Below, piece after piece: positions 8,569-18,519 of a DNA stretch of 36,896 bases. Numbering within the stretch: the first letter of the stretch is position 1; the number at the start of each line of letters is the position of its first letter. The stretch is from Mesostigma viride. Lineage: Eukaryota > Streptophyta > Mesostigmatophyceae > Mesostigmatales > Mesostigmataceae. Location of the stretch: NCBI GenBank assembly GCA_009746045.1, contig RPFO01000247.1, forward strand, positions 1 through 36,896, read 5' to 3'. The translations under genes and the position numbers were made by a program. The notes beneath the pieces are model-generated. The model saw only the letters and a list, made by a program, of their open reading frames with translations, had not been told where the DNA came from and searched no databases.

Positions 8569-9306
8569 TGTTGCACGGATGCAACATGCCGTTTGTGGTA
8601 AATATAAATTATCCGTCCCGGTCGATCGGCGCCGACCGTAATCCGGCGCCAGTGCCGAGGCCATAGTATAGTTGGCAGCCGAGGCAATCCGTGTGGAAGT
8701 AAGTGCATAGAAGTTTTGCTGACGAACTTGGCCTTTGCGCCGTAGGCAGACCTAGCGCCTGAACGGGAGTTACGGGACAGCCAAGTGGCACTGCACATGC
8801 GTTATGATGGTACCTACGGACATTTGGATATTTTCAGGAGAGGCCTCTAGCCGTACTGGTCTTTAATGTGTTCTAGACGGTTCGAGAAGCCCGTCCCTGC
8901 GGACCTCACGTCATGCCTGGTTGGCAGCGCCAGGCGCAGCCACCAACGGGGACGAAGGGACAAAATAGGAAGGCACGAGCTATGCCAGCAATCCGGACCT
9001 TGTATCGTAATTTACCACGTTGCTCTACAGATTATTTACCATCGCTTAATCCTGGAGTGTAAATCTCCTGTGGGCTCGAGTGTGAATCCCTCGCCTACTG
9101 GGTGTAAGTCTTCCCGCATTGAGTGTTTTAATCTGTGTGGTAACATTGTAATATACGAAACCGGTTTTCCGGGTTTGAGCTTATTCGTATTGTGTGACAA
9201 GTATTCTTAAGCCACCATCGTGCGCTGTGACGCATAGGAAGTCAAAGGTCTTTCGCATTCATTCTCAATCACTAAGGCGCTATTTTAAATAGCCATACGT
9301 GTTAAA
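8569..9306 (+). repeat. 3' LTR of the Ty3 element (738 bp)
   Basis: Direct repeat of 631-1366, with a 2-nt length difference and a few substitutions (for example C/T in GTCCCYGCGG). It ends GTTAAA and is followed directly by the AGCTA duplication. Confidence 0.95.
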
Positions 9307-9311
9307 AGCTA
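9307..9311. repeat. Target-site duplication AGCTA, right copy (Ty3 element)
   Basis: Identical to 626-630. Confidence 0.93.
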
Positions 9312-9796
9312 CCTGCCTCATTGTTGTGCACACACACAACAGGTTGCCCGTGTCGAGGTAAGGCAAGGGCACATGACGTGCCCAGCCACCTCCTTGTACA
9401 TTGTGGTTGAATTGGGCATGGTCAGGAGCCTTTTGGATGGCACAGGAAGTGTTAGTGTGCCTTAATAATCACTAATGCCTTCCTTAGCGTCTGCACAGGT
9501 GGCCAACTGCCAAAATTAATAACTGCTACAGCTGAGCTCAGAATGCCACCAAACTTTGACAGTGCCTTCTATGGTCATGACAGAATTTGACTATTACTTT
9601 TTAGGCCTAATTGATGTGTTATGAGTGTGTATGTGGACGCCCCGCCTGAAAAAGCGTATTTTTGGCCAAAAAATTAATAACTCAAAGGGATGTGCTGATT
9701 TTGTTGATCCAATTAGGTAGAAACAATGTCCCATGACATTTTAATATGGGTATTACTTTTTTCATGCAACTGGTTCTCCCACTGTTCTGGGCAAGA
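9312..9796. other. Unassigned DNA between the Ty3 element and element A
   Basis: No supportable gene. AT-richer than the elements, with small perfect hairpins such as TGTTGTG/CACAACA near 9322-9341 and GGGCAC/GTGCCC at 9367-9383. It is the continuation of 1-625 beyond the Ty3 insertion and the left flank of element A. CAAGA (9792-9796) would be A's target duplication, but its partner is outside the window. Confidence 0.5.
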
Positions 9797-10450
9797 ATTT
9801 GCGCAGCAACTCGTCAGCAGAGCTTGTGAGCTCCTGGTCCTTGCCGGCTGGAATGACCCTAGGCTGCTGGCTAGCAACCTTTATCCTCACACCAGGCCTA
9901 CGACCCTCGATAGGCTCGCCACTCGTCGTGACGACCAAGGTTCGTGTGTGAAGACGCTCGTTGCCTCGTTGAGCCTCGAGCTATATGCAACCTCGTTCCA
10001 TCCTTGTTCCTCGGTCATGAGCAACGCTGGGCAACGCTACATTGCCAGAGCCTCGTATCGCTGCCTTGCATCCTCGTTGCAGGCAGCATACAGGAATCTC
10101 TGGCTATCCTGTGTCTAGGACAGCACAGGACCTGCCACAGTCCTGCAAGGACTTACATCCTTGCAGACCTGCTGGCTGGTTACTGGCTTCTACTAGCCAC
10201 AGTACCGTTGAGCCCTCAGTACACTGTGTCCCAGTCACGTGAGAGTCCAGGCTAAGCCTGTGCAGGCACGGCCTGCCACGTGTCCTGTCCACTATGCCCT
10301 GAGTGTGCCCCGCCCTCGCCCACCGGTCGGCAGTACTTCGGGACTTGATAACTTTCTAGTCCCTTGTCTGTTCTAGGCGGTTGACACGGCGTTGGAAAGG
10401 TCTCCTCAACCTGCATCCATCTAGCACATTGGTGCCCCAATATGCTAACT
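9797..10450 (-). repeat. 3' LTR of element A (654 bp)
   Basis: Inverted copy of 16651-17304 and 35772-36424. In sense it starts AGTTAGC and ends GCGCAAAT, not TG...CA. It carries the strong LTR hairpin around CTGCAAGGA/TCCTTGCAG; here the loop differs from the copies in B. Open frames inside it are LTR by-products. Confidence 0.93.
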
Positions 10451-11385
10451 CCAACCCTTTCTTGTTTTGGAGCTTGGACCAGCCTGAGAACCTATCAGCC
10501 ACTGTCCCCACAAGCCTTCAGACATCTGATCCCTCCCAGAGACCAGACCTGCCTTTTCTTTTGGAACCTGAGGTGCCTCCAAATATTAGCTAGGCCTGCT
10601 CATTGGTTCAAAGGTTGCCCTCTGACCCACATGACATCCCAACCCTTTCTTTGGGAACCTGGTGTAGATTAAAGTTAGGTCTTCACTTAGTCAGAGGAGT
10701 TTGGATAGAGGAGTCCATGAACGTACTATTGTGAGTTCCTGGTCATCCAGTTATCACAGGCGCCCGTTCATATGGCGCCCGCCACGGAGCCTCCTTTATC
10801 TTTTAAATCCTTCCAAAGACTGAGAGAGCCCTGACAAATGTTAGCCAACACATGGGGAGCCCATGTCCTCACTGAGTCTCACTCAGGATTCATACATGCC
10901 AGGCTGAGGTCAGCTGGGGAATCGAACCCCACCCCATATCCTCCAGGTTTGGATCAGCTCCTGGAACTGAGCATCACAAACAACAAGACATGACAATAAC
11001 AAGATTATGTTTTATTATAAAGGAGTATAACCCATAGTGAGGCCCCTGGCAACCACGTCCAACATGGTCACACAACCAGGGATTTTATTAGCATGCAACA
11101 GGTTGGTTACAGAGAATATATACAAATGTACAGCAACCTGTTAGAGCCAACACTTGGGCTGCCCTTGCAGGGTCCATTCCATGAAGACCCAAGGCCCATT
11201 ACAAAGTCCTTAAGACTCTTCTGCAGCTCCATGACAGAGCCAGGCGAAATTCTCAGCCAGGGGAGTGACTCCACCCTGACCCCTGTCCAGCAGAGTGTGT
11301 CTGAACTCTGAAGGACCTGCTGTCAGCCACCACGTGGCTGCCCAGCCCACTGGGATGCCTCCCACCTAGAGCAAGGCTGTTTGGT
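10451..11385 (-). other. 3' noncoding region of element A
   Basis: About 935 nt between pol stop and LTR. It holds the same parts as B's 34839-35771 in reverse complement: AATAAA signals, a T-arm-like hairpin at 10915-10931, the doubled GGGCGCC motif at 10759-10783, and several purine tracts, the last one touching the LTR. No coding frame is supportable. Confidence 0.75.
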
Positions 11386-14300
11386 CTACTCTGGCCCTCC
11401 CCCCTTGGAGGCCATGAGCCCACGAAGCAAAGGGTATTGCAGCTCAGCCTTCTCCTCCAGCTTGGTGAGAGCATCTGCAGGGTTGTCCACGCCAGCCACA
11501 TGTTCAATGTTAGCTAAGCAAGACATTTCCTTGAGCAACAAATAATCAAGGTCCCTGCTCCTGGCCAGCTGCCTGTGCACAAACTGCACCATGCCCATGC
11601 TGTCAGTTCTTACCAGTGTGTGCATCTGCAACCGACAGGAAGCCACTTGACATAGCTGGTAAAATAGCTCCCTCAAGTAAAGAGCAGTATGAAGCCCTTC
11701 ACAGATTGCCCTGCACTCAGCAATGTCACTGCTGGGAGTTACCCTGTTCTGCAACCGACTGTACCAGCAGACCAGAGAGGACTGTTCCTGCACCAGGGAT
11801 ATTAATGCTGCTGCACGGCCCCTGACCTCTGTGACCTTCCTACTATCCATAGAACTGTCCACATAGAGCATCATGTCAAAAGGCCTGTACAAATCCAAAG
11901 GACCCAGCATGAGAGGGGGAGACATGCGAACAGCCTCTACCACTCTCTCAGCACCCACCTCAACCAGTTGGGAATCGGTCAACCGACTCAGTACCAACAG
12001 GTCAGGAGCACAAATGCTGGCCAGCCATGCCAACATACCTCGTATTGTTGCACATCTGGCCTGGGTGATGGGCTCCTGCAAGGCATCTATGATCTGCTGA
12101 GGATAATCCTTACCACCCTCCAGCTGGATGGACCATGTACCCTGCTGATGGACCAAGGTCGCCTGCATTCCACAAAACACCATGGGCTCATTCTCAACCA
12201 TGTACTGGATCTTACCCAGTTCAAACCGTTTCTGGATCCTGGCCAGAGTCAACTCTTGCCAAGTGGGATGGCCCAGGAGATGCAGATCATCACCATGCAG
12301 GGAGGCAAACGCTGGCAGCCCCTCATAGCTACCCTGAAACAGACAAGGATCAACTGGAGAGACTGAGAGACCACAGACAGACCTGAGGTACTTCTCCAAG
12401 CTCTTCCTCCAGATGATGGGACTCGATCTAAGGCCTTCCACGCCTTTGAGAATCCTCAAATACCTCGTCTTCAGCTCTGCCCTCCACACTGCAGGCACCT
12501 TAACAAAGAAAGGGGGTATTGTGCGCCAAGTATCCTGTGCTTCCTGCTGATCACCCTTAAGAAAAGCCCTCTTGAAATCTACCAACACAGAGCTATAGGG
12601 TATCCCCTTCTGCAGAAAAGACAATAAATGCACAACAAAATCCTCCATGTATCATGCAGCATCCCTGGTGTGTAAAGCTCCTCATCTGCTAACTGTCCAG
12701 TGCCATGGTACTCAGTCACAACTGGTCTAACATGTGGCACCTGCACGCCATCTACCTCCTTGAGCTTGAGGACAAACATCAATCTGAGCAGCTGGTGATC
12801 CTCAGGGAGGACATCCACAGGCTCTGCACAGTTGGCAACTATCCACTCATGCCCAGAAGCAACAAAGCCAAGAGTCCATGCCTTAGCCATCTTGGGGCTT
12901 TGCATCATCTCCACTAGCTTGCGCCAAGGTACAGGACTCGTTCCTGGGATCTGGTACCTCTGCACACCCAACTCACGTGGGTCAAACGTAGTAGGGAGGA
13001 TCAGCAGGTCCCCAGCAATGGGCTCCTTTGTATCAGGACCCTCTGCCTCTAGACCCCTCACAGCCCTTACAGCCACACTAAGACCCTGGGAGTAGCGATA
13101 TCTCTGCAAGGGAAGGCGGCCCTGCCCTTCTAATGCTAGCTCCTCAGAGGATATCCTCACCCCTGGTAAGCACAAGAAGTTCTGACCTAGAATGGCAGGC
13201 CCCTGATACCCTTCAACCACACTGAACGTGGTGGGCACCCCCAGGATAGGCACACTCACTTCTCCCAAGATCTTCATGGACACATTCCCAGAGAAATCAG
13301 ACACAGCTAGGCAGCTAGGGGATGACCACTGCAAGCCTGCAGCATCCTCTACCCTTAGAATGGACACCTGTGAGTTGGTATCCACTTCTAGTGCTGGTGC
13401 CCCACATGACCCCCATCCCGTGAGCTTAGATACCTTGGGATCACGCTTGCTGTTCTGCAGAGCTCGAATGATGTCCGCCATAAGCAGCCCCCTGGACTGT
13501 GGTGCAGCCCTGGCCACCTCTGGCCTTGTGACAGACGTCTCAGCAGACTCCTGCTCACCCTCATCCATCCAGGACAGACCATAATCCAAGCATGGTGGGT
13601 TAGCATCTGCTGCCTGGCTCTCATCCTGCTCATCTCCCTCCAAGGGAGGATCAGGGCCGTCTTCAGGCCAGATTGCAGTTGGCCTTCTCTCCTTGACGTG
13701 AGCCCAGGATAGCCTGTACACGTGCTTGGGATTACTCTCCAAAGCCACCAGACAAGAATGGTTAGCTTCCTCAACATGGGTTACCTGCCCATCTTGCCAC
13801 TTGCCACGCTTGCCTGGTAATGACGGTTCCTTCCACATCCTGACCCTCAGTCCCACCTGGGGCCTCAGCATTTTCCAACCCTTGTCCTTACGCCTCAATC
13901 TGGAAAACACCCTGTCTGCCTTCTTCAGGCAGGCTGCCACCACGTCCTGTGATAGCATACCAAACTGCAATGCCAGGGGAGAGACTGCCACACCATCATA
14001 GTAATAGGTTACCCTGTGGTTAAGCTGCTCCTCAATCCCCTTACACCAAGCTGCTTTCTCTAGAGCTGATGCCACAACAGGCACACTCCTAGCTGCTAGC
14101 ACCACTGTTTTTACTTCACGTATAGATCTCTCTACAGCTCCCTGCTGCCCATGGCATTCCCTAGGGACCACTACCAACTTACAAGGAAGCTGGTCAGCCA
14201 GCTTGATCAAGCAGTCAAACTGCAAGTCAGCTTGCACCTTGGTGTACACCCCAAAGCCTGGCAACAAAGACTGGAGACCCATCAACAGCTGATGCTCCTG

Positions 14301-14972
14301 CATTCCAGGAAGAATGGTCAGCAACCTATATCTGCTAAACCTATCCACCCCCACCAACAGATACATGCCCCTGATGTGTTGGATGTCCACCTGGATATCC
14401 CCCCGCTCTCTAGCAGGTTCTCTGGCATGGGACTGTGGGAGGCGAACAGCATTCTCCTGACAGACACAATTCTGAGCAGCTGCACTGCAGGCCTCTAGCA
14501 AAGGCTCCTTGCCAATCTTCCAAGCAAACATCTCTGCCTGCTTAGAGTGACCAAAGATATGGTGTAGAGTGTTTCCAGCCTGAGCATAGCTCAACCCCCT
14601 GTCAGCCTGGCTGCACAGAGAGGAACGTGACAAAGACTGTGTGCTTGGGATAGCACGACCCACCTGCTGTTCTCTTGCTCCAGGGACCTCCTCCAAGGTA
14701 GCTCGGCTCCCAGAGCCAGCCCCGGTTCCCACAGAAGCTGCAGGTCCTTCCAGTCTGGCGGCTTGACTCCCAGAGTCAACCCCAACAACTGGAGACCCTG
14801 CACCTGCCACAGGCACAGGGAATTCCACTGCTGCAGCAGCGTTATTGCAATCATTGAGTGGAAGCACCTCATCATTCCCAACCCCTTGCTGCTGCACAAG
14901 AGGGACACCCCCATTACTATGTACAACTGTTCGTCCCACTAGGGGTGATTGACTATTTACAGGGGACAACAT
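11386..14972 (-). pseudogene. pol: Pol of element A: integrase, protease, RT, RNase H (one frameshift)
   Basis: In sense from the ATG at 14972: Ser/Gly/Val-rich leader; integrase finger and DDE-type core; a C-terminal region with WKEPSLPGKRG; protease with VDTNSQVSI and ILGQNFL; RT with VDFKRAFL and HGDD; RNase H with YVDSS, SSDIAECRAI and DNPADALTKL; TAG stop. Compared with B, one base is missing at 12624/12625 in the RT fingers, so the downstream part is read from another frame (open 12648 to 11386). Everything else in pol looks open, making A's pol nearly intact. The order IN-PR-RT-RH is unlike Copia (PR-IN-RT-RH) or Ty3 (PR-RT-RH-IN). Confidence 0.9.
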
Positions 14973-14978
14973 CTCAAG

Positions 14979-16325
14979 TCATGGCTTACCCACCTGGCCA
15001 GAGCCTGCTCCAGCAGACTTGGCCTGGTCTGGGCAGTCACGTCGCCAATGACCCGTCCTGCCACATCCAAAGCACTTGTCATCCTTCCCAGCAGCAGCCT
15101 TCTTCAGGCCACCCTGGTTCTGGCTGCTCTGACTGGCCTGGGTGCCCTGGCCCTGGCTCTTGCCTTGCCCTTGGCCACCCTTGTTCTGCTGACCACCCTG
15201 GTGACCACCAGCCTGCTGCTGACCCTTGCCTTTGGATCCCTGCTGCTGGCCCTTGCCACCCTGGTTACCATTCTGCCTGCGCCTGTTAGCCCTCTGACGC
15301 CTACTAGGTCTGGTTTCTCCCTGAGCACCCTGCCCAGGGGCGTCACCATGGACCTGATGAGCGGAGGCTGAAGGGGCACCAGTCACCTGGATTGCCTTGC
15401 AAGCAGCATTGTCAGATGGACGGATATTGAAAATAACCTTTTGCAAGGCTGGCCACGTCCCATCTGTCTGATCAGCAAACATCCTAGCTGCATTTCTCCC
15501 ATCCACACTCAGCCCCATGCGATCCAGGAAGTAATCTGCCACTGCTCTGTCAGTCAGATTGAAGCCATGCTTGGCCCCCTTCTCCCTGATGCGTGTGAGC
15601 CGCTGCAGCTCCTCAGCTATTGTGCCCTTGATCTCAAAGGTATCATAGCTGAGCTTATAGTGATTAGTGAGGTTGAGTACCTTATCAGAAACTCCTGACG
15701 TAGGCCCTCTAGGAACTGAGACCAAGTCAGCTTGTCCTTGACAGCTGCCTAGCCTTGTCCCTCACACGCTCACTGAATCCCTATTAGTCGTGGATGTGTG
15801 GAATACCTGCACAAGGTTGACAGTGGGATCTACAGAGCATGAAACTAGCTCCATATCCTCCAACCACTTGTCTAGCTCTTCCTGTCCCACAGGAGGCTTG
15901 AGAGGCTTCTGGCCATTCATCACAGCCACAGCACTCATATGAGGTCTAGTCCCAGGCAAAGCACGAGGGTCACTGCCAATGACAGCAGCTCCTACAGGTG
16001 CTAATGGCGCAGGAACATGATCTGCAGGAACACCAGACGGAGGCACACATGGTCTCTTACCAGGTGCTTGCCGTTCAGCATCATTCTGGCCCTCCCCCGT
16101 CAGCACCACGCCGTCGGTTGGCCACCCTGCACGCTCCTCCCCTTGTGCCACCTCTTTCCTCTTCCGGTTGGATGGCCTCCTGCCATTGACGCCCTCTGCC
16201 GTTGGGATCGCCTGTCCCTCTGGCACGACGTTGGCGGGGCCTCCTGTGTCTGCCCTTGCCTCACCACCGCCATCCCCCGCTCCCGCCCCGCTCCCGCTGC
16301 CGCTCCCGCGCGTGTTACGAAGCAT
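14979..16325 (-). pseudogene. gag: Gag of element A (frame broken)
   Basis: ATG at 16325; stop TGA at 14979-14981. The first part (to TGA at 15762) is Gly/Ala/Arg-rich, then leads into a gag-like stretch with EELDKWLEDMEL. The second part (from about 15725) has helices, a Gln/Gly/Lys-rich basic linker and one CCHC knuckle, CFGCGRTGHWRRDC. The ~80 nt between the parts encode a protein-like stretch only in another frame (WSQFLEGLRQEF), so two single-base losses are likely; both are shared with B. A has lost one further base at about 15747, which places both halves in one frame with a TGA between them. Pol follows in the same frame after TGA-CTT. Confidence 0.82.
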
Positions 16326-16379
16326 TATAGAATACCACAGAAAACACACGCAGATATGGCTGCTGGAACCCCCTCAGGC

Positions 16380-16650
16380 TCACGCACTTACTCCAGACGA
16401 GGCCGCCTCCTGGCTTGCACTCGCCTGCCCCTCCTCACGGTCTGGTCGCTCCTCAACACCCTCAGCAACCGGTGTGGCTGCTGCTGCCGCTGCGACTATC
16501 TGGAGGCTTGGGTTAAACTCTCCCAGCACGCAGGTCACAGGTCGCCCGTCTTCCTTGCGTTCGACTGGATGTTGTGTCTCACCTGGGTTGCGATGCCAAG
16601 CAAGATTGCGCACCCACCGCTTACCGCCACCGACAAGCTCGTTCTGCTCG
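16380..16650 (-). pseudogene. ORF0 of element A, C-terminal part (split by element B)
   Basis: Ends at TGA 16380-16382, 54 nt before the gag ATG. Contains LAWHRNPGETQHPVERKEDG and a Glu/Ala-rich tail. The upstream part of the same frame is at 36425 onward; B separates them with GCTCG at each junction. Family unknown. See B ORF0 (17328-18465) for description. Confidence 0.7.
16646..16650. repeat. Target-site duplication GCTCG, left copy (element B)
   Basis: Directly precedes B's 5' LTR; partner at 36425-36429 directly after B's 3' LTR. The flanks on both sides are element A sequence. Confidence 0.9.
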
Positions 16651-17304
16651 AGTTAGCATATTGGGGCACCAATGTGCTAGATGGATGCAGGTTGAGGAGA
16701 CCTTTCCAACGCCGTGTCAACCGCCTAGAACAGACAAGGGACTAGAAAGTTATCAAGTCCCGAAGTACTGCCGACCGGGGGGCGAGGGCGGGGCACACTC
16801 AGGGCATAGTGGACAGGACACGTGGCAGGCCGTGCCTGCACAGGCTTAGCCTGGACTCTCACGTGACTGGGACACAGTGTACTGAGGGCTCAACGGTACT
16901 GTGGCTAGTAGAAGCCAGTAACCAGCCAGCAGGTCTGCAAGGATGTACGTCCTTGCAGGACTGTGGCAGGTCCTGTGCTGTCCTAGACACAGGATAGCCA
17001 GAGATTCCTGTATGCTGCCTGCAACGAGGATGCAAGGCAGCGATACGAGGCTCTGGCAATGTAGCGTTGCCCAGCGTTGCTCATGACCGAGGAACAAGGA
17101 TGGAACGAGGTTGCATATAGCTCGAGGCTCAACGAGGCAACGAGCGTCTTCACACACGAACCTTGGTCGTCACGACGAGTGGCGAGCCTATCGAGGGTCG
17201 TAGGCCTGGTGTGAGGATAAAGGTTGCTAGCCAGCAGCCTAGGGTCAGTCCAGCCGGCAAGGACCAGGAGCTCACAAGCTCTGCTGACGAGTTGCTGCGC
17301 AAAT
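16651..17304 (+). repeat. 5' LTR of element B (654 bp)
   Basis: Starts AGTTAGCATATTGG, ends GCGCAAAT. Direct repeat of 35772-36424, with small differences in a G-rich run near 16780 and a few substitutions. Two consecutive hairpins: a 9-bp stem CTGCAAGGA/TCCTTGCAG (16935-16958) and CCTGTG/CACAGG (16972-16993). Confidence 0.93.
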
Positions 17305-17327
17305 CGTACTATTGCTTCCACGCTTTC
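17305..17327 (+). promoter_or_regulatory. Putative primer region after B's 5' LTR, without TGG
   Basis: The first bases are CGTACTATTGC. A normal tRNA 3'-end site would start with TGG. Element C has CGTATTACACG at the same place. The shared CGTAYTA could pair with an internal tRNA segment (half-tRNA priming is known in some Copia elements) or reflect another primer. Inference only. Confidence 0.4.
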
Positions 17328-18465
17328 ATGTCTGGTTCATCGTCAAGCAGCCACGGTGCTGGTGAGGCGAACGAGCAGAGAGACGCGCAAGCGTTTTTCC
17401 CCTACCGTACGTAACCAAGCAAACGCTCCAACATTCGTGCAAGCGGCCTACGTAGCGAGGCACTTGGCAGAAGAGGGGTGGGTGGCGGTGAGTGGGGGAG
17501 GCAGCAGGCCAGCGGCGGCGGACCCGATTATTCAACGGGCTCGCGTCGTGATTTCTCCAGGTGAGACGGGGCGAGTGGCGGTGGAAGAGTTGGTGCGCTA
17601 CGTGACGCGCTAGCTGAAACTGCTAATCGTGTGGAGGTCGCTTATCAGGGCGCCCATATCACGCTAGCCGGTCTCGACCTAGCCAGGGAGGCGCTTAGCC
17701 AGATTGTGGCAACAGCGCTCGGCAGCACCCGACTGTTTAACCACTGGGTGGCGACAGCAGTGCTAGGAGAGGGGGTACCAGACGCCGACATCATCCGGAA
17801 CGCGCGTGCTCGGGAGACGGTAAATCCTTGGAGCACGGCAGAGGTATTTGCCCAAACCATTGAGAATCTTGTTGCTGTCCTTTTGCAAGAGTCGAGAGGG
17901 TACGCAGACAGGTTCTATATTACCACGCAGCCTTTCGGGGTCTACTCAAGGCTTGATACACCGAGGCCGGAAACCACCACTGCGTGGGGTCCGGAGGTGG
18001 AGATTGTCACGGGGGTCGAGAAGACGCCTGAAGACGTCCATTTTGAGTGGACTGACAAGCCAGAGGGCTCCGTCAAGCGCTCAGCCCAGCAGATAAACGA
18101 GGGCGACGGCACTACCGAGACCTACGAGGAAGGCAGAGAGCTGATCTGCATTTCCCTCGTGAGGTGACTCACGAGTACGACCGTTACGGCCGAGGCGAGC
18201 AGAACGAGCTTGCCGGTGGCGGTAAGCGGTGGGTGCGCGATCTTGCTTGGCATCGCAACCCATGTGAGACACAACATCCAGTCGAACGCAAGGAAGACGG
18301 GCGACCTGTGACCTGCGTGCTGGGAGAGTTTAACCCAGACCTCCAGATTGTCGCAGAGGCAGCAGCAGCCACACCGGTTGCTGAGGGTGTTTAGAGCGTC
18401 CAGACCGTGAGGAGGGGCAGGCGAGTGCAAGCCAGGAGGCGGCCTCGTCTGGAGTAAGTGCGTGA
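17328..18465 (+). pseudogene. ORF0 of element B: extra ORF upstream of gag (frame broken)
   Basis: ATG at 17328, 23 nt after the LTR; it starts with a Ser-rich MSGSSSSSHGAGEANEQ segment. The protein-like reading then moves to another frame near 17395-17420 (HLAEEGWVAV, VVISPGETGRVAVEELV) and back near 17600 (ENLVAVLLQESRGYADRF, EVEIVTGVEKTPEDVHFEW). One base is missing near 18128 relative to A, and there are further changes near 18393; the frame would end at TGA 18463-18465. Intact length would be about 370-380 residues. I know no matching family. Element C has a shorter related frame at the same place (NLVAFLASLREW and TG...TPD...F-Y blocks align). Confidence 0.65.
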
Positions 18466-18519
18466 GCCTGAGTGGGTTCCAGCAGCCATATCTGCGTGTG
18501 TTTTCTGTGGTATTCTATA

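Larger units (their letters stand above)
631..9306 (+). mobile_element. Full-length Ty3/gypsy chromovirus LTR retrotransposon
   Basis: The element is 8676 bp, bounded by near-identical direct repeats and a 5-bp target duplication. Order: 5' LTR, primer site, about 680-nt leader, gag, protease-RT-RNase H, integrase, chromodomain, about 550-nt 3' region, polypurine tract, 3' LTR. Integrase after RNase H is the Ty3/gypsy order, and the C-terminal chromodomain puts it in the chromovirus group, whose chromodomains usually steer integration to particular chromatin. LTRs differ at only a few sites by eye, so insertion looks recent, but pol carries two frame breaks and this copy is probably not autonomous. 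Confidence 0.95.
9797..16650 (-). mobile_element. Element A, 3' portion: Copia-like family 1, minus strand
   Basis: Contains, in sense order from the right, the end of ORF0, gag, pol, 3' noncoding region and 3' LTR. Its sequence stops at 16650, where element B begins, and resumes at 36425: both edges carry GCTCG and A's ORF0 continues across. Internal sequence is nearly identical to B but inverted. The 5' LTR lies beyond the window. Gag and pol are frame-broken, so this copy is defective. Confidence 0.93.

Noticed and set aside
9944-10255. 103-codon frame seen in three places (also 16846-17157 and 35965-36276)
   Set aside because: Part of the family-1 LTR in its three copies; no supporting motif.
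10759-10783. CRISPR-like or satellite array from the GGCGCC repeats
   Set aside because: Only two copies per element; a motif pair, not an array. No CRISPR array seen anywhere in the window.
16380-16650. A being 5'-truncated, with 16651-17304 as its LTR
   Set aside because: That LTR is inverted relative to A. The GCTCG duplication and continuation of A's ORF0 at 36425 show that it belongs to B, inserted in A.
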